Positions 12,901 to 27,900 of a stretch of DNA of 64,000 bases are shown piece after piece; the first letter of the stretch is position 1; every line of letters begins with the position of its first letter. This DNA is from Gordionus sp. m RMFG-2023 (taxonomy: Eukaryota; Nematomorpha; Gordioida; Chordodea; Parachordodidae): contig NC_088776.1 of assembly GCF_954871325.1 (NCBI RefSeq), positions 16,802,052 through 16,866,051 on the forward strand, given 5' to 3'. A model generated the notes under the pieces. The model was not told where the DNA came from, did no database searches, and was given only the letters and a program-made list of their open reading frames with translations. A program made the translations under genes and the position numbers.

Positions 12901-15900
12901 AAATGGGTTAATTTTTTTATATAACTTTAGAGCATTTGTTTGTTGTTTTTTTCAAATTTGAAAAATCTGATTCTGATTTTACCGAAATGTATTCCGTATC
13001 AAATACAGAAAACTTTGTCATGTCCTGAAATATAGGGTGGATATGAGTTTTTTTCAGATTTAAAAAATCGCGCTCAATAAATAAATTACAGCTGGAAAAT
13101 ACATTTACGTTAACATATACACAATATTGCTACCTCATTCTTTAATTGATAAGGCATAAAGATATATATAAACGATTTTATGTCCCCCCCCTACCGCTTT
13201 TCCTCTTAGTGAAAACTCCTGGTTGGCTTAATAATTCATAATAAATATATCAAATTCATATAAATATATCAAATTCATATAAATGATTTAAATTTATAAC
13301 GTAAATTTTTAATCGATTTAATATTAGATCAGAATGTTTTAAATCCATTCAAGTTCAAAAATTAAAACCATAAATATTTTATATATTTGTTTAGAATGAT
13401 AGTCTTAGTGTTATTGGTAAACTTATCAATCTATACGAGTTACTACTAAGGAAAATGGCGAATCATTACATACTCACTGAAGAAGATTGTCAAAGAAAAA
13501 TAGTACTTGATCTTTTGCAAAATTTATCCCAGTATTCCTTAAATCGTAAGATATATATTTTGGAATTTAAATCATATAAAACTTTAATATTCTTAAACAT
13601 TCAGGCATCCACTGTTGATAAATTATATTAAAGAAAATATTTTTTTGAAAAGTTTATTTATTATGGTAATAGGTGTAGCCATTATGGGTGCCCCTTCCCC
13701 ATAAAATTTTCAAGTATTCTTAAATATTGTTTTAACCTAATAAAGATATTCTTACACACCCTCATCCCCTTTCCCCAGCTGTCTAAGCAAATTATTGATA
13801 TCTCATAAAAGATGCATGATAAATAATGCGCCATAGATTTTTTTTTAATAGCAAGATCTCCTGTTTAAAACTAGGTTTATTCATTTAGCTAATAAATCTT
13901 CGAATTCCTATAGGCTGACAAAAATATTAGTCCGCCCTTGTCTGTTAATAAAAAATATTAATTTTATGTTGTTTACGAAAAAAACATAGTTTCAATATTT
14001 ATTCCAAACATTTTATCTTAGCTCTTATCCTGATGTAATTAATTTATTTACATATATTTTCCCTTCTTTTACATAATTACATAAATGTTGATGTTAATTT
14101 ATATTATAGTTTAATATTTATTATATAATGATTAGCAATTCGTGTTTTTAAATTTAAATTAAAGTAAGGATAAGAATATTTTCCAATTTATATTCGAAAA
14201 GCTACTTTTACTTATATTATAATTTTATATCCTTTTTGTTGTACTGATAAAGATAATATAATAACAACTGATTTATTATATTAAGTTTCATTTAATAACT
14301 ATTTGCAATAATAACATGTTGAAGTTTATGATTACCTCAACATACACCATCGTAAAAATGAATCCCGGAAAAAATCGAAAAATAAACCCCTGGATTTTAT
14401 TTCCCATAGAATTTACTTAAGACCTAATAAATAATAGGTATATTTTCATTTGGATTATAATGGATATACTCATATTTATAATGTATAGATAAATTAGTAT
14501 TTTAGAAAAAAATATTATAAAAATATAATATATTAATAAGCTAAATTTCTTTAGGCCCTAATTCATTATTTAAAGATTACTCATATACCCTTCCATAATG
14601 CTTAAACAAGATAAAATGCTGAAGTTCAAATTGGTACTGGGAAAAAATACCCCAGTAAAATAAGCCATGTATTTCTTATTTTCATAAAGATTATTTGCTA
14701 TAGTAATAAATATAATATCCATCCTTAATTACGAAATTAAGTAGACTAAATTTGTCAAAATTTTGTAATAATATATATTTATTTTATTGATGAATCATGA
14801 TTATGTATATACAGATTTAATAATTTAGAATATTAATTATATTGATTAACATTAAATATTGAAGGAAATCGCTTTTATAAAATATGGAAGGCTTCGCATT
14901 CCATCACGGTATTCCTTGCAAAGTTTCTTTAACCGAATCTGGGTATTATAACTGCGATTTTTTTTCGGTGTCCAACTATCTACACGCCATCTTTCAAGTT
15001 TAGTTTCATCAATAGCCACCTCACATTCCATTTTTTTAAATCAATACCCAGATTGATGGGTGTTTATTCCCAATCAGATTAGAAAAACGATGATTACAAC
15101 CTTCGCCTTGATTATTTGTGCGTTCTTTGTCGAATAGAGTGCTCTGATTCACATTCCAAGTTTCTGGAGGAAATCGAGGCTCAATTTAACGTGTTTGGAA
15201 TTGAGAATTGCTTCTTGTGACAAATTCTATAAATATAAAAAAAAAATCCGGGGGTTTTTTTTCTGGAGGTTTATTTTCCGGGGGTATTTTTCCGGGGATT
15301 TTATTTCCTATTACCCGTAAAAATATATTTTTTTTTTCATTTAAACCCTAGTCAGCTGAGCTCAAAATTACATTAAAATCTGTATGTGCCGCTGATTAAT
15401 ATTAAATTACGTGATGGATAAATATTATTGTATGAATATATTTTTTATTTAACGATTTTTCGAAGATTTTGGCTTAATATTTTTTTCAATGAGGGATTAG
15501 GGCTAAAACGAATTATTCGAATAAGTATAATGTAAAAAATATTCATCGAATAATAAGTTTTATATTATTCGAAATTAATTGTATTATTTATAAATATTTG
15601 AAATTTTTCTAAGATATTTCATTTTTTCGTTTATATACATACGTAAAAAAGTAAATAATCTAATTTCCTTTCTTAATGGATGAATATTTTATTTTACTTT
15701 ACTTTTTTTCCTCTGCATGTTTTTTTTAATATTTTTGAATAATTAAAAAGAATGGGACAAAGTTAAATGTAAATATGCGTAATTTAATTAATTTTTTTTA
15801 TAATATATTATATTAAACCTTCACTACATATATGGAAAAAACTTGCATTACATAATTTTTGATAGTTATATCAGAAATTATTTGATTATATAGTTTATTA

Positions 15901-18900
15901 ATTAAATATTATTTAAATGTCTAAAATGAGATTATATTGTGCATTTTTAGAAAATTTTAATAAAATTTGAACATTTCTTGCAATTTAATTTGATTATATT
16001 AAAAGAATTTAGGTTTTTTATAATTAGAAGAAATAACACGTAGAAAAGTCTTAGATTAACATTTTTATAAGAAATTCTAAAAATTGGGTTTGATCTATTC
16101 ATATTTGTTTTTACAAAATATATAATATATTTTTTTTATAAACTTTAGAAAAATTTAATTCGAATATTCGAGCAATTAAATCGAATGATTTTATTTAAAT
16201 CTAATACGAATAATAGAGTAATTTGATTCGTTTTTTGTCTAGAGGCAATACCTAGACAATTCTTTAATATTACATTAAAATTGGCATATTTAGCGGATTA
16301 ATATTAAATCCTATGATGAATAAATAACATTGGATGAATATTGGTATAAAGAATTTCACTGCAACACAATACTATTGGATAAATATAATTAACGAATGTA
16401 AATTGTTTTTTTATAAAATTTTTTCCTGCCGGAGATGCATGTTTCCTCTGGACGAGAGGGTGCTGAAATATATTTTTGCTATTTCTTAAATAGCTTATTT
16501 ACCAATTACGGATGTGACATTTATAATTTATTAGACTTACTTACAATGGACCCTGAAAATTTGCCTATATTTTTATTTACTCATAATTCACTAAATATAG
16601 AGACTTGCCAGCCTGTACTTTATAAACATTTGGCGCATGAAAATGGGTCCCCGACTATATTTATATTCAATTTAACTCTTTCTTTGTTTTATAGGATGGC
16701 GTAAATTATAAACGATTTGTTTATAAATAACAAAGCTATTAGTGCCCTTTTTTGAATTGGTATTCAATACCTAGTTACAAAATAGGAAATGTAATTGAGT
16801 ATTTAATTAGTAGTTACATTTGTATAAGTTTATGGATAAAGAATTAAAAATGTTTTAAATTTTTTAAAAATTTGCCCAACTCGACCTGTGGGCTTTACTT
16901 TAACGGGTCGGGCTTTGCTGATATTTCATACCACCAAATTTTGTACATCTGCATATCTTTTTACAATTTTCACTCCAGAAAATTAGCTTTGGATCTTTTC
17001 ATCTATAAATTATTTTGTTTTAATTATCTTAGCCTATAGACGTTTAAAAAACAGTTTTCGGACTGTTGTGCATGCGGCTTACCCGCAATGGTGGATTTAA
17101 TTTTTCACCCAACGTAATTTATTCCAGTGAGATAGGAATGAGGAATACAGCTCTGTTGAACTTTCAACTATATAGGGTAAAAGCTATATAAATCAGTATC
17201 ACATATTTTTTAATCCATCTATATTTTACAATAAAAATTGTCGGGAATTATTTTGTATATAAGTATTATTTGAAATATATGAGATGGTCAACATCTGAAT
17301 TTATTAAATTGAGATAAATTAACATTTTCTATATTGAATGATTGATACTTTATTTTATACGCATTAATCGAAATTGTTTTAAAAAATATATATATAAACT
17401 ATTATGAAAGGTATAACTATTTTTACAAATTTATTTTGTTATGGTTTTTCTTGTTTGTTAATTAATAAAATTTGATAAAGGATTTTTTAACAAAGTAATT
17501 AAAATAAAACGCGTAAGTTCTTAATAATATACATATAGGATGTAGATGAAAGAAGATAATCTTAATATCTATTTCAGCATGTAAAAAATTACATGAAAAG
17601 AAGTTTTTTTTACATGTTTATTACTAATGCTGTTAAATTTATTTTTCAAAAGTAACTGGATACATTAAATCTCTACGAAAATTTCGGATAGCATAGGTTG
17701 CATTGAGAAAATTGATGAAATTAAAATGTGGAAATTTATTTCCTTCAAATACATTTTTTTAAAATATACAATATAATAAAATATATTAAAAATGATGAGT
17801 TAAAGATTCTTTGATTTTCAAGAATTTTAGATAAATTCAGACAAATTTTATATAATATGTTTTTTTCCGGCAACGTGTTATTTTTTCAACTTTAAGCCCG
17901 TTTTTTTAATTTTGAAAATCTGATTTTGCCGGAAATGTATTCCAACATTGAAAAAACTGCCCCATGAATTTCACATAATTTTGTCATGAACTTTTGAACT
18001 TAATATTATTTATATTAGTTTTTCCAAAGATTTTTCAAATAAATTATAAATGACTCAAAAGTTAACGGTAAAATTATATACAATTCATAAGATAGAAATT
18101 CTAAACATGCTGGCTGGAATACATTTCCGGTAAAATCAGATTTTTAAATTTAAAAAATAAGCGCTCAAAAAATTATTTAAAGTTGAAATAAAAACACGTT
18201 ACCAGGAAAAACAGATTGCCGCTAACATAAATATTTTATCTTATGTTATTTAATAACCAAAAACCTTTCAAATACTAAAATAATGAAATGTAAAAAGAAA
18301 TTTTATTTTTCGTATTATGATTAATAGAGTTGTTAAAGTATCTAGATATAAAAATTGGGTATCTGTATCTAGATAGATTTTTGATTAAAGTATTTGTATC
18401 TGTTTTAGATACATTTTGACATACTTTTATTTAACGCTTTTTTATATTATAAATAAAATACTTGAATGCAAAATTTATTTTATTTCCTATGAGCATATAA
18501 CTTAATATTAATATATATATTAAAAAATATTAAGACTACTATATTAAAAAAATATATATATATATATAAAATATTAAAACTTATATATAAAAATATATAT
18601 ATAAATATTTATTAAATTTATGTCCGAGTTATCAATAACAAGCAAATTCTGATATTTATTACAATCCATCTCAAGGAATTTGCCATTTTTATTTGCAATG
18701 GAATTGGTATTTTATTATATTAATTTTTGTTCTAGATTAATATTGATGAAGAATATGATATAATCAATGACGACATTCTTCCATGGCCAATTTATGGACC
18801 ATATTTTAAAAATAATATCTCAAAATAAAAAAACAAACCTCTGATAGTAAAATATTTGCCGTGTCTACCAAAAAATACGCAAATTTCAGTTAGCATTACC

Positions 18901-21900
18901 TCAACTTGCAACATTGTAAAACATTTAAGGGTATAGATACTAAATAAATGTTTACAATTGTAATTTTAAATTTTAAGAGAAAACATCAAACACTCTTAAT
19001 CAAAATAAAAAAGGGGAAGGGGAAGAAATCTAAGAAAATATTGGACTAGGCTCATCGTCCATTGATATTTTTTCTAAGAGACCTCAGACTTTAACCCAAA
19101 CCACTTTAGATGATTTAATAACTGATTTTATTATAGATAGCCTCCACCATTTTCAATTGTTGAAAATCCTTCATTTATAAAAATGATTAAAACTTTAGCT
19201 CCATAAAAAAAATATTTGCCGACAGACAGTGGTTGCTAGAATTTCCCAAAGATGGAAAAATGAAAAGAAAGAAATCATAAAAAGTCTAATAGACTAATAG
19301 AACCATCGTTAATATGCACAACAGCAGATTGTTGGAGTGCCTATCGCCGGTATAGCTAACATTTAAATTTGTATAATAATTTAATTACGAACAAATTATT
19401 TGAGCAGTTTTAAGAAATGTTAATTTTTAGTTCATGCATAGGAGTCACTGCACACTATATAGATCCAACAAGTTTGGAAAGAAAAAATGTCTTTACAGAT
19501 AAACGAGGATACCTTAATGACCAAAATTTTGAAAATATTTTATTACTGAAATCTAATAATTATTAATAATCATTTAATCATACATTATATTATTTTATTA
19601 ATGAAATCTAATAATTATTTATATTAATCATATATTATATTAATATCTAAAAATCATTATTTTAGTTATATTTTGATAAATGTGATATCGAGTCAATAAA
19701 TTTTATAGCTCATTTCATGAATTTTCACAATAGAATTCTAATTTAGGTTTATTCAAACCTTACATAAGAGTATAATAAAAATTGTATCTGTATCTAGATA
19801 CATTTACAATTGTATCTGTATCAAGATAACTTTTTAGAAGCTATATCTGTATCTAGATAAATTTTTAGACGATAGCGGCCATTATTCATTACAGATTTTG
19901 TAATCATATTTTTAATGCTGTGTACAATATTTTATTACATAAAATTTACGTATCACGTAATCCAAAAAACAAGAAAAAAAACCTTAAAATTCTTTCGATA
20001 TTTTTGTCAGAATCTTTTAGTAGCTTAATTTAGAATATAAATGTGCAAAATTAATCACGATTTTGTTCGATGGTTCACGAGTTATGACGGTTTTTTGGAG
20101 CTTGGTTGGAATCGCATGGAGCACGCCTAGTCATGCGTGTAACATTTTCCCATATGTTTTAGCAATATACATTATTATATTATTTAAAAATTATATTAAT
20201 ATTTGAACCTTAGATAATAAACATTCTTCATCATCAATTTTATTTATATATATTATTTATATTATATTGAAGTTTTTTGACTCATAAATTATAAAATAAA
20301 AATAAAATTTTAAAATAACAGTTGAAGCCACTAAATTAGAGTTATTTAATAAATTTTTGAAATATGAAAGCTACAAATTAATATGTAGGAAACTATAAAA
20401 CCCCACCTAGTCCTTCCTGTGAGAATTTTCACATGTGTATGAAAGTTAGTTTAGAAAAATTCTAAAATTATAAAAGTTATTGATATTTAATTTATTCATC
20501 TAACACATTGCCCTGGACATTGGACCCATTTAAAAAAATATATTAAGGAAGTTTATAAAAATTTGTAACAAAAATTGTATAAGAACAATATTTTTTAAAT
20601 TTATTAATGACTAACCCCCTAGTTATCTTAATTTTCTACCTATTTATATTATTTTTTCTCTTCTCATTAGTGAAATATGTATGATTTAAATCTAATTTTA
20701 ATTCCTCATAGTTTCATTTTATTATAGAGAAATTCTCTTAAAGTTTTAACGGTCTCCTCAGACTCATTCCCCTTAAACATAATTTTTTTAGGATAATGCT
20801 ATATTTATATATAATAAATACTATATGGTACCAAAAATAATTTACATTTAATTGAAACAGTATTTTCCCCTGCAAACTCCGCCAACGCCTCTCTGCCTTC
20901 CATATTTATTGAAATTATGGATTATTTCCAGGATTTACCTTTAAATAGCCCTATTGTGACGCAACTTAAATACAAGGATTATATAAAGGAAGCCGAAAGA
21001 TTGTTGCGATCTTTGAACAATATTTTAACTTTAAACCCGACAAACAACGAATCAGGACAAACTTTCAATTGGATTGATAGTCTATTAGTTCAGGCGCTAA
21101 AAGATGGCTCTTGGATATTGATCGAGAACGCCAATTTGTGCAGGTTAAATTTTAAAAAATTTTAATTGGAAAACTAACTATTATTGGATACATTTTATGT
21201 TGGTCTATTTTTCTAATATAATATATTAAATTTATCGTTAACCAACAGTCCTGCCATATTGGATAGACTAATGCCTTTGCTAGAGCCCAACGGTTATTTA
21301 GAAATTCCAGAAAGAGGATTCGTAGATGGCAGCCATGTTTATATAGTCAAACCACACTCAGATTGCAGGTTTTTAAAATCATTTCAAATATAGGGTTCTC
21401 AGATTAGAACTAATTATGAATTCTATGATTAATAAACCAATAAAAATAATAGTAACATAAATTGTAAAACAAAACATTATTCGATCTATTAAATAATATT
21501 GAAAATTTTAGCGGAAACTTGAGTATGAAGTTTAATTTCATCGGAACACCCCTATTTGAGTTCAACGTATAATTTTCCCCTTATGCTATAATAAAATAAA
21601 ATTATTCGGTGGGTAAGTTTGACAAATTTATTTTATATAATTAATTTGATATATATATGTATTATAATACGATTTAAAAAAATATATTATCTAATCACTC
21701 ACGCAAGAATTATTATGACTATGAATCTATCCAATGGAGAAATATCTAGAGCTATGAATAATCGGGGAGTCGAAATATATTTAGATGACATTGTAAGTTT
21801 ATTAAAATGTTTTTTTTATAGATATTCAAATTTTAATTGTGTAAATTTTGAAATAAACAAATTTATTGATCCCATTTTTTAAAAATAAAATAAGTTTATG

Positions 21901-24900
21901 GAAGTGAAAATATATGAGAAATGATATACATTTTATGTTTAATAATCTAAAAACAAGTATACAATATTGAATTTTTAGATTCTAAGATTATTGAAGTCTT
22001 CCATCTAGGGTTATCAGTTGAATGGTTATCTTAACCCGTTAAATTGAGTTTTTACAAATTCATCATATATTTTAAAATTTGATGCGAATCGTTGCTAACT
22101 CTTATCAGATAGGCCCTATTTAGAATGGAGGCTATGTGACGTTTTTCTAAGTTTATAAAATATTTATTAAAATATTGTAAACTCGATCAGCTGATCGCGA
22201 GGCAAGTAGAATTCATAAAAAAGGATTGCTTATTCAAGTCGTTCTCAAATTAAGTTAAGTTGAACACTCCCCCTCCCACCTTGAGCCACACAAATACATA
22301 AAATCGAAAAAATTTAAGTCCAGTAATATTAAAAAATTTTTATTTTAGACATCAGATGGTGCTGAATCGGATATTATAAGCATTTTAAGTTCTCACGACT
22401 TTCCGCCCATTATTAGCGAGACGCTCTACCGATTTCATAAACATTTTTGCGAAACCTTTTTAAGTAAAATAAATTATATTAGTAGAGGCCAGAATTGGCC
22501 CTATTTAGTCAATGCAGTTTGAGGCCTTTGGGTCGGGTATTGGTCGGTCTTACATATTATATCAACAATAGATTGAAGGTTTTGTTTGGTTATTATCAAA
22601 GACCTTCATAGATAGAAATTTTTGACCCGCCCGGATTTGGAATTTTTTTCAAAACCTAAACAAGCCTAGGTCTAATAGATTTTTAAAATTTTGTTATTTT
22701 TAACAATTTTTATTTTTCGAATTGTTTCAAAGGGATATTTAAAAATTGAGCTAAATTGAATATTAAACGCTTCATTATAAAATTTTTCAACTATTTCTCT
22801 GATTAATTAGTATAATTTTTTCAAGCTTGGATTTTTTAAAATTTTAGGCATTGGCCAGGTTTTTAACCTTTATAAAGTTTTAAGCTCGATCCAGATATTT
22901 ATAATTATACGATTTTTTGGGGTGGGTTCCTGACCTGACCCACAAGTCTCTGGTTTTTAGTATTACTTTATTTTAAAATACATTATCTAAAAAGTTATCC
23001 TTTACAATTAATTTTGTAGAATTCCTTTTAGAATTCGATTATTTTAATATGAAATTACCATCTAAAAATTTATATTTATATTTGAAGGTAAAATTGTGGG
23101 TTTTGTAAAAAAATTTAAATTTGTTATTTTGTCTGTTATAAATAAATATTATTGAAATTTAATAATAAAAATAATAGAACTAGCTACTAATCAACCTTCA
23201 ATATTTGATCTCATTAATTTGGTTATCAATATCGAAAACCGAATTGGCTCATGTAAAATTGACATCGGTTCTGTCATTATTAATACCTTTTTAGACTTTT
23301 ATCAACCTTACATGAATAGAAACGATACAAATTTATCATCAAAAGTAATTCGAATTTTTTATATGAATTTTATTATTAAATGCCACTGTTAACATGATGA
23401 CTAAATATTTTTTTACGCCGTCAGGGAAAGTTGTGTGTAAATTAAGTTATATTTTTTTCTTGAAACAAGGTGCTCACGTTCATGAGATTGAAATTCGATA
23501 AAGATTTTAAATTTATAATCTTATTTCCATAGTTCTATTAGACCATAATAATATTTATTTTTATAAAATTACACTTAAAAACAAGCTCGAACAATTTAGG
23601 ATGAATTTATGGGATATAATGGAAAATGCATGGAACTCACAAAGCCATTCGCAACCAATCGATAATTTGATCTCTTTAAACTTCGCTGACAACCCACAGC
23701 ATGACAATAAATATAATGTTGTTAACATCGAAACTAATGCTAGAACCGGGAATGAATATACAAATTATGACTCCTTTGCAAAATTATTTGATAACCAAAC
23801 AATTCACTTATCATTTGACATTAGGAATGACGTTTATTATAATACAATACCTTTTTTAACTACCCAAGAAAGATGTAGCTTCATTTCTGGTATGGACCTA
23901 AGATCTATTCTGTTCAACGCTCAACCCCTTGTATCTAATTATGTTGAAAATATACTAGATAATGGTAAAAAGTGCTAGTATAATATAAAGTTTTTAACGT
24001 ATTATAATTAATTGAAGTATTTAAATTGAGAGGACAAAAAAATGATCACTTAAAAAGAGTAAAAAATGATACCATTTTCCTAATATTTTATTTCACATAA
24101 TGTTACGTAATATAATGTCTAATTCTCCCCCATCATTCTAAAAATATACAAGCTCCGAGGATATTAAAAACTTCATCCGTATACCTATTCCCCGTAACGC
24201 CATGGTCTAACTCTGCTAGGAATAATGTCAAAACCATAAATACCTTGAGATTATTGGTAGATTTCACTTCTCGACCTAGCCTTAACCCTTCTTTATATTA
24301 TATAAATCGTATCCTTACTCATCACAAATCTCTGCACAATAATAATAAACACACAGAATGCTTCTTCGATATAGAATCAAATTATCGATTTATTATCGAA
24401 TACCTAACTTTATTCAATTCTAGACCGAATCAATTATTATTTGGAAATATTAAAAATGAGGAAATAGATCCTAGATGGAATTCCGTTTTGTACGCTGAGC
24501 CCAAGAACGACAAAAATCTCAACAACCATCTTAATACGTTTTAGCATTAATTTAATTCTAATTATTGATTCACATGTTTTGATATATTTAATAGTTTTTT
24601 GAATTTATTCCCTGTGGTAATTTTTGTGCAGGGAAGTTCGTCATCTTCTTATATCATAATAGGCTTGCTAAAGAATTAATGTTTTTTTGCTAAAGACGTT
24701 CTCCAAAAGAAATACTTTACCAAATTATATGATATTTTAGGCAGGCTGAGCACTTTATAATATTATAAGTGTTATATATTATGGCTCAGCAGGATTATTA
24801 TGTTCTCAATTAGATATTCATAATATATATGTATATACACCACGAGGAAGTTCGGGCATCTCTGGCTAGCCATATAGTTACTTGAGTGGACTCAGCTGTA

Positions 24901-27900
24901 CTTAAGACAAATAGTAATGAACTATCTTAAGCTTATATTTAGCCACATGGACATTGTCTATGACTAAGAGTAAAGGAAGCTTATACTTCTTAAGTGCCTA
25001 CCTAACAAGGAGGAAAACTAAATACAAACTCGAAATAAATATTAAAAACATTTTTTTAAAGTTAAATAAAGGGTATTAGAAAAATTACCAGGAATTCATA
25101 AATAAGTTGTAAAGCAATATCAAAAACATTTTCCAATGTTTAAAACATAAACTTACAATAGCTCATTATACTACTTGTCTTGTGCATAACTCATAAATTA
25201 CCAGCCAAAGTTATTTATTTGATATTTATTTTTAAACTATATAAATTTTGATATATTTTTTTCTCAATCTCATATTCATTTAAAGGTTTAATATCATGAA
25301 GGAAATATTGTTATTAAAGACGTACGTTGAATCATCCCACCTCTACACTACTTATAAAAGTCATATAAAAGATATCGAGCTTTACATAATCGACTTATCT
25401 GGTATCGAGGATTTCCATCGTTTAATAAACCTTGTCAATTATGACTATACAAAATTGTTTTGCGTTATCTCATATTTTTGCCTCTCTTGGATTGAAAATA
25501 TATTTGGTGCCATGTCGACCGAGTCCTTTACGATCCTTGAGATGAACGATGAATCTTATATCCAGGTAATAAGAGAATTTTTTATAATTTAATTTTTTTA
25601 AAATTTCTATTATAATATTCAGTTTATCAACTTATTTTGGACTTTATGGTATATGGTTCAAGTAATCGACAATTTCTGCGATACACATCTCTTCACAAAT
25701 ACCATTCTTTTAGAACAAGATTTTTATATAATACTAACGTATTTCATGGGGATGATTTGGGAAAGAGTGCAAGGCCAAATAGACTATTTTTCAAAAACAA
25801 ACTGGTCATCAAATCCGATCAATGAGGATTTAATAATTTCCCCACGAACAACTCAGTCGTTTTTATTATTGGATAAAATCTTGAGGCTTGGATTGGATAA
25901 ACAGAGAAATTCATATTTTTATTGTTTTTATTGGCAAATTTATTCTCGCGATACAAAAGCGCTGTGTTTACTGCAAAATCCTAATTACGAAAACCAATTG
26001 ACTACTGAAAAGGACTTAACTAATAAAGACTCCAATATTATTGATAATCTATCATGTGACGGTTTTGATTTTGTTGAAGTTCTTAAACGATACTTTGAGT
26101 TGAATTTAGGATTCGAAAAAAAATTAACACCAGTTCCTCATTTATCACAAAATAACTACTTTGAAAATGTAAATAAAATGTTTTAATTATTATTTGTAAA
26201 AAAATTATTATGATTATACTATTTAAATGACTAGGATTTTAATAGTTTATATATTTATTTATAAATATAAACTTTTTTGGCAAGAGATACCTTAAACTTT
26301 ATAAGTTTCTTGGGCTTAATTTTATATAATCTTTTGTTTATTAAAAGATAGAAGGAAGGAAAGAAAGAAAGAAAAAAATAGAAATAAAAATTAGATAAAT
26401 GTCAAACATGTATCCAAAATATCTAAGTGGGATGGTTGTTTCTGCATAGAATATATAATTTGGAAAAATTTATACGCTTTATTTTAGAAAAGTTATCAGC
26501 CTTCGTTCTATGACAATTCTCAATGTTGGAATTTAGCCTTAAAAAATAATATTATAGAAGCTTATGTTAATCGATGCTTATTCAGTAAAACGAAACATAT
26601 TCTAGATGATGTAAGTAAATATATGTGTTGTTAATTTAAAAGGGTGGTTAATCGATTTTGGTAAAAAAGAGATAAACCTTTCTGCCGTGAAATCTTAGGG
26701 CGTAGATAATATTTATTTGGTCAAATCTTAACCCCCCACCCCCTTTTAAAAAATCAGGAAAAAAAGGTTTTTTAACAAGACTAAAATAATGAACTTCTTT
26801 AGAGTTTTATATAGTATATAGGAAAAAATATGATATTTCGATACAGCTTTTTATAGACCGGGCCTACGTACCCAATGAATCGATTTATCTGATTTTTAAT
26901 AATGCATTATTGCATAGTCGTTAAGGAAATTAAATGAATCAAAAATATATAAATCAAATAAGATAAGAAAGCAAATGGACTAGCTATTTGTATTTTTTTA
27001 TATTTAATAATTAGTTTTTTTTATTTATACGATTCAATATTAACATATGAATTAATATATTTTTTACTAGGGCTATGCTGATATTAAATATCTGATCTGA
27101 TCGGCGCAGATACCTGTAAAAAACCAGTCCAATCCGATCTTTTTATATTTATTTTACATTAATAATATTTTCTAAATAATTTTTTTTAAACAATGCAAAT
27201 GAACACCCCTTAAATTTTACTTATTTTTTAAAATAGATTTATAGTATTTTAAAAGTTTTCACTCAAAGTTTTATATATTTTAAATCTTTTTGAATAATAA
27301 CGCCAATTTTATTATTTATACTTTAAATAAAAGAATTTTTTTAAATATGGTATCTGAATTATGGAAATATTTTACAAAAGATAACTGATAATTTTGCAAG
27401 CAGCGTTATCTACGGAATTCTAATTTCACGGGGAAGAATAATGAAAAATTCATTTAATACTACCAATATCCGTAAACTTTTTTAAATTATTGTAGAAATA
27501 AAATAATTAAATGATTTTTTGCATAAAAAATATTGATTTCTTAATTACATTTGGTTCAAAAGGGGGTGGTGAAAAATCAATATAAATATTGGATCTGTTT
27601 TGCAATATCGGAAGATATCGGATCGGGGTGGAAAATACACAACCCTATGTTTTTACCCACTATTTTGAAAATATTGGAATGTCAAATTTAAAAATATCGG
27701 TTATATACTTAAAATAAAAATGAATTATTGGTTGGATCTAATAATAAAAAGTCAGTTACACTTTATAATAAGTTGGAAAAAAATTATTAGGCCAATTTAT
27801 TTCTTTAAATTATTTTTATATTTAATTGGTTATTTAGATTGTTTTATTTTTTACTCTAATGCAAGGGTGTATCGCGAGGAGGGCTACAGGTTGCTAACCC

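Larger units (their letters stand above)
13546..20860. other. Largest midasin intron, 7,315 bp
   Basis: It separates the two parts of AAA6 (donor AAAT C/GTAAG, acceptor AAACAG). It holds the AAAACGAAT MITE (15498-16241), the CAACGTGTT MITE (17862-18212) and a decayed hAT copy (18325-19875). The remainder, including 13546-15497 and 19876-20860, is AT-rich with nothing recognised. An 89-codon open frame at 16435-16704 has no recognisable motif, and the flanking exon phases already match without it. Confidence 0.8.

Noticed and set aside
16435-16704. 89-codon open frame in the 7.3-kb intron
   Set aside because: No motif, no fitting splice phase, and flanking exons already join correctly; possibly part of an old element.
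23596-23601. Acceptor just before ATG at 23601
   Set aside because: It would break the phase from the exon ending 23344; the earlier AG at 23584-23585 keeps the frame.
24780-25030. Less AT-rich patch that might be an RNA gene or SINE
   Set aside because: No cloverleaf, box motifs or repeat ends could be made out by eye.
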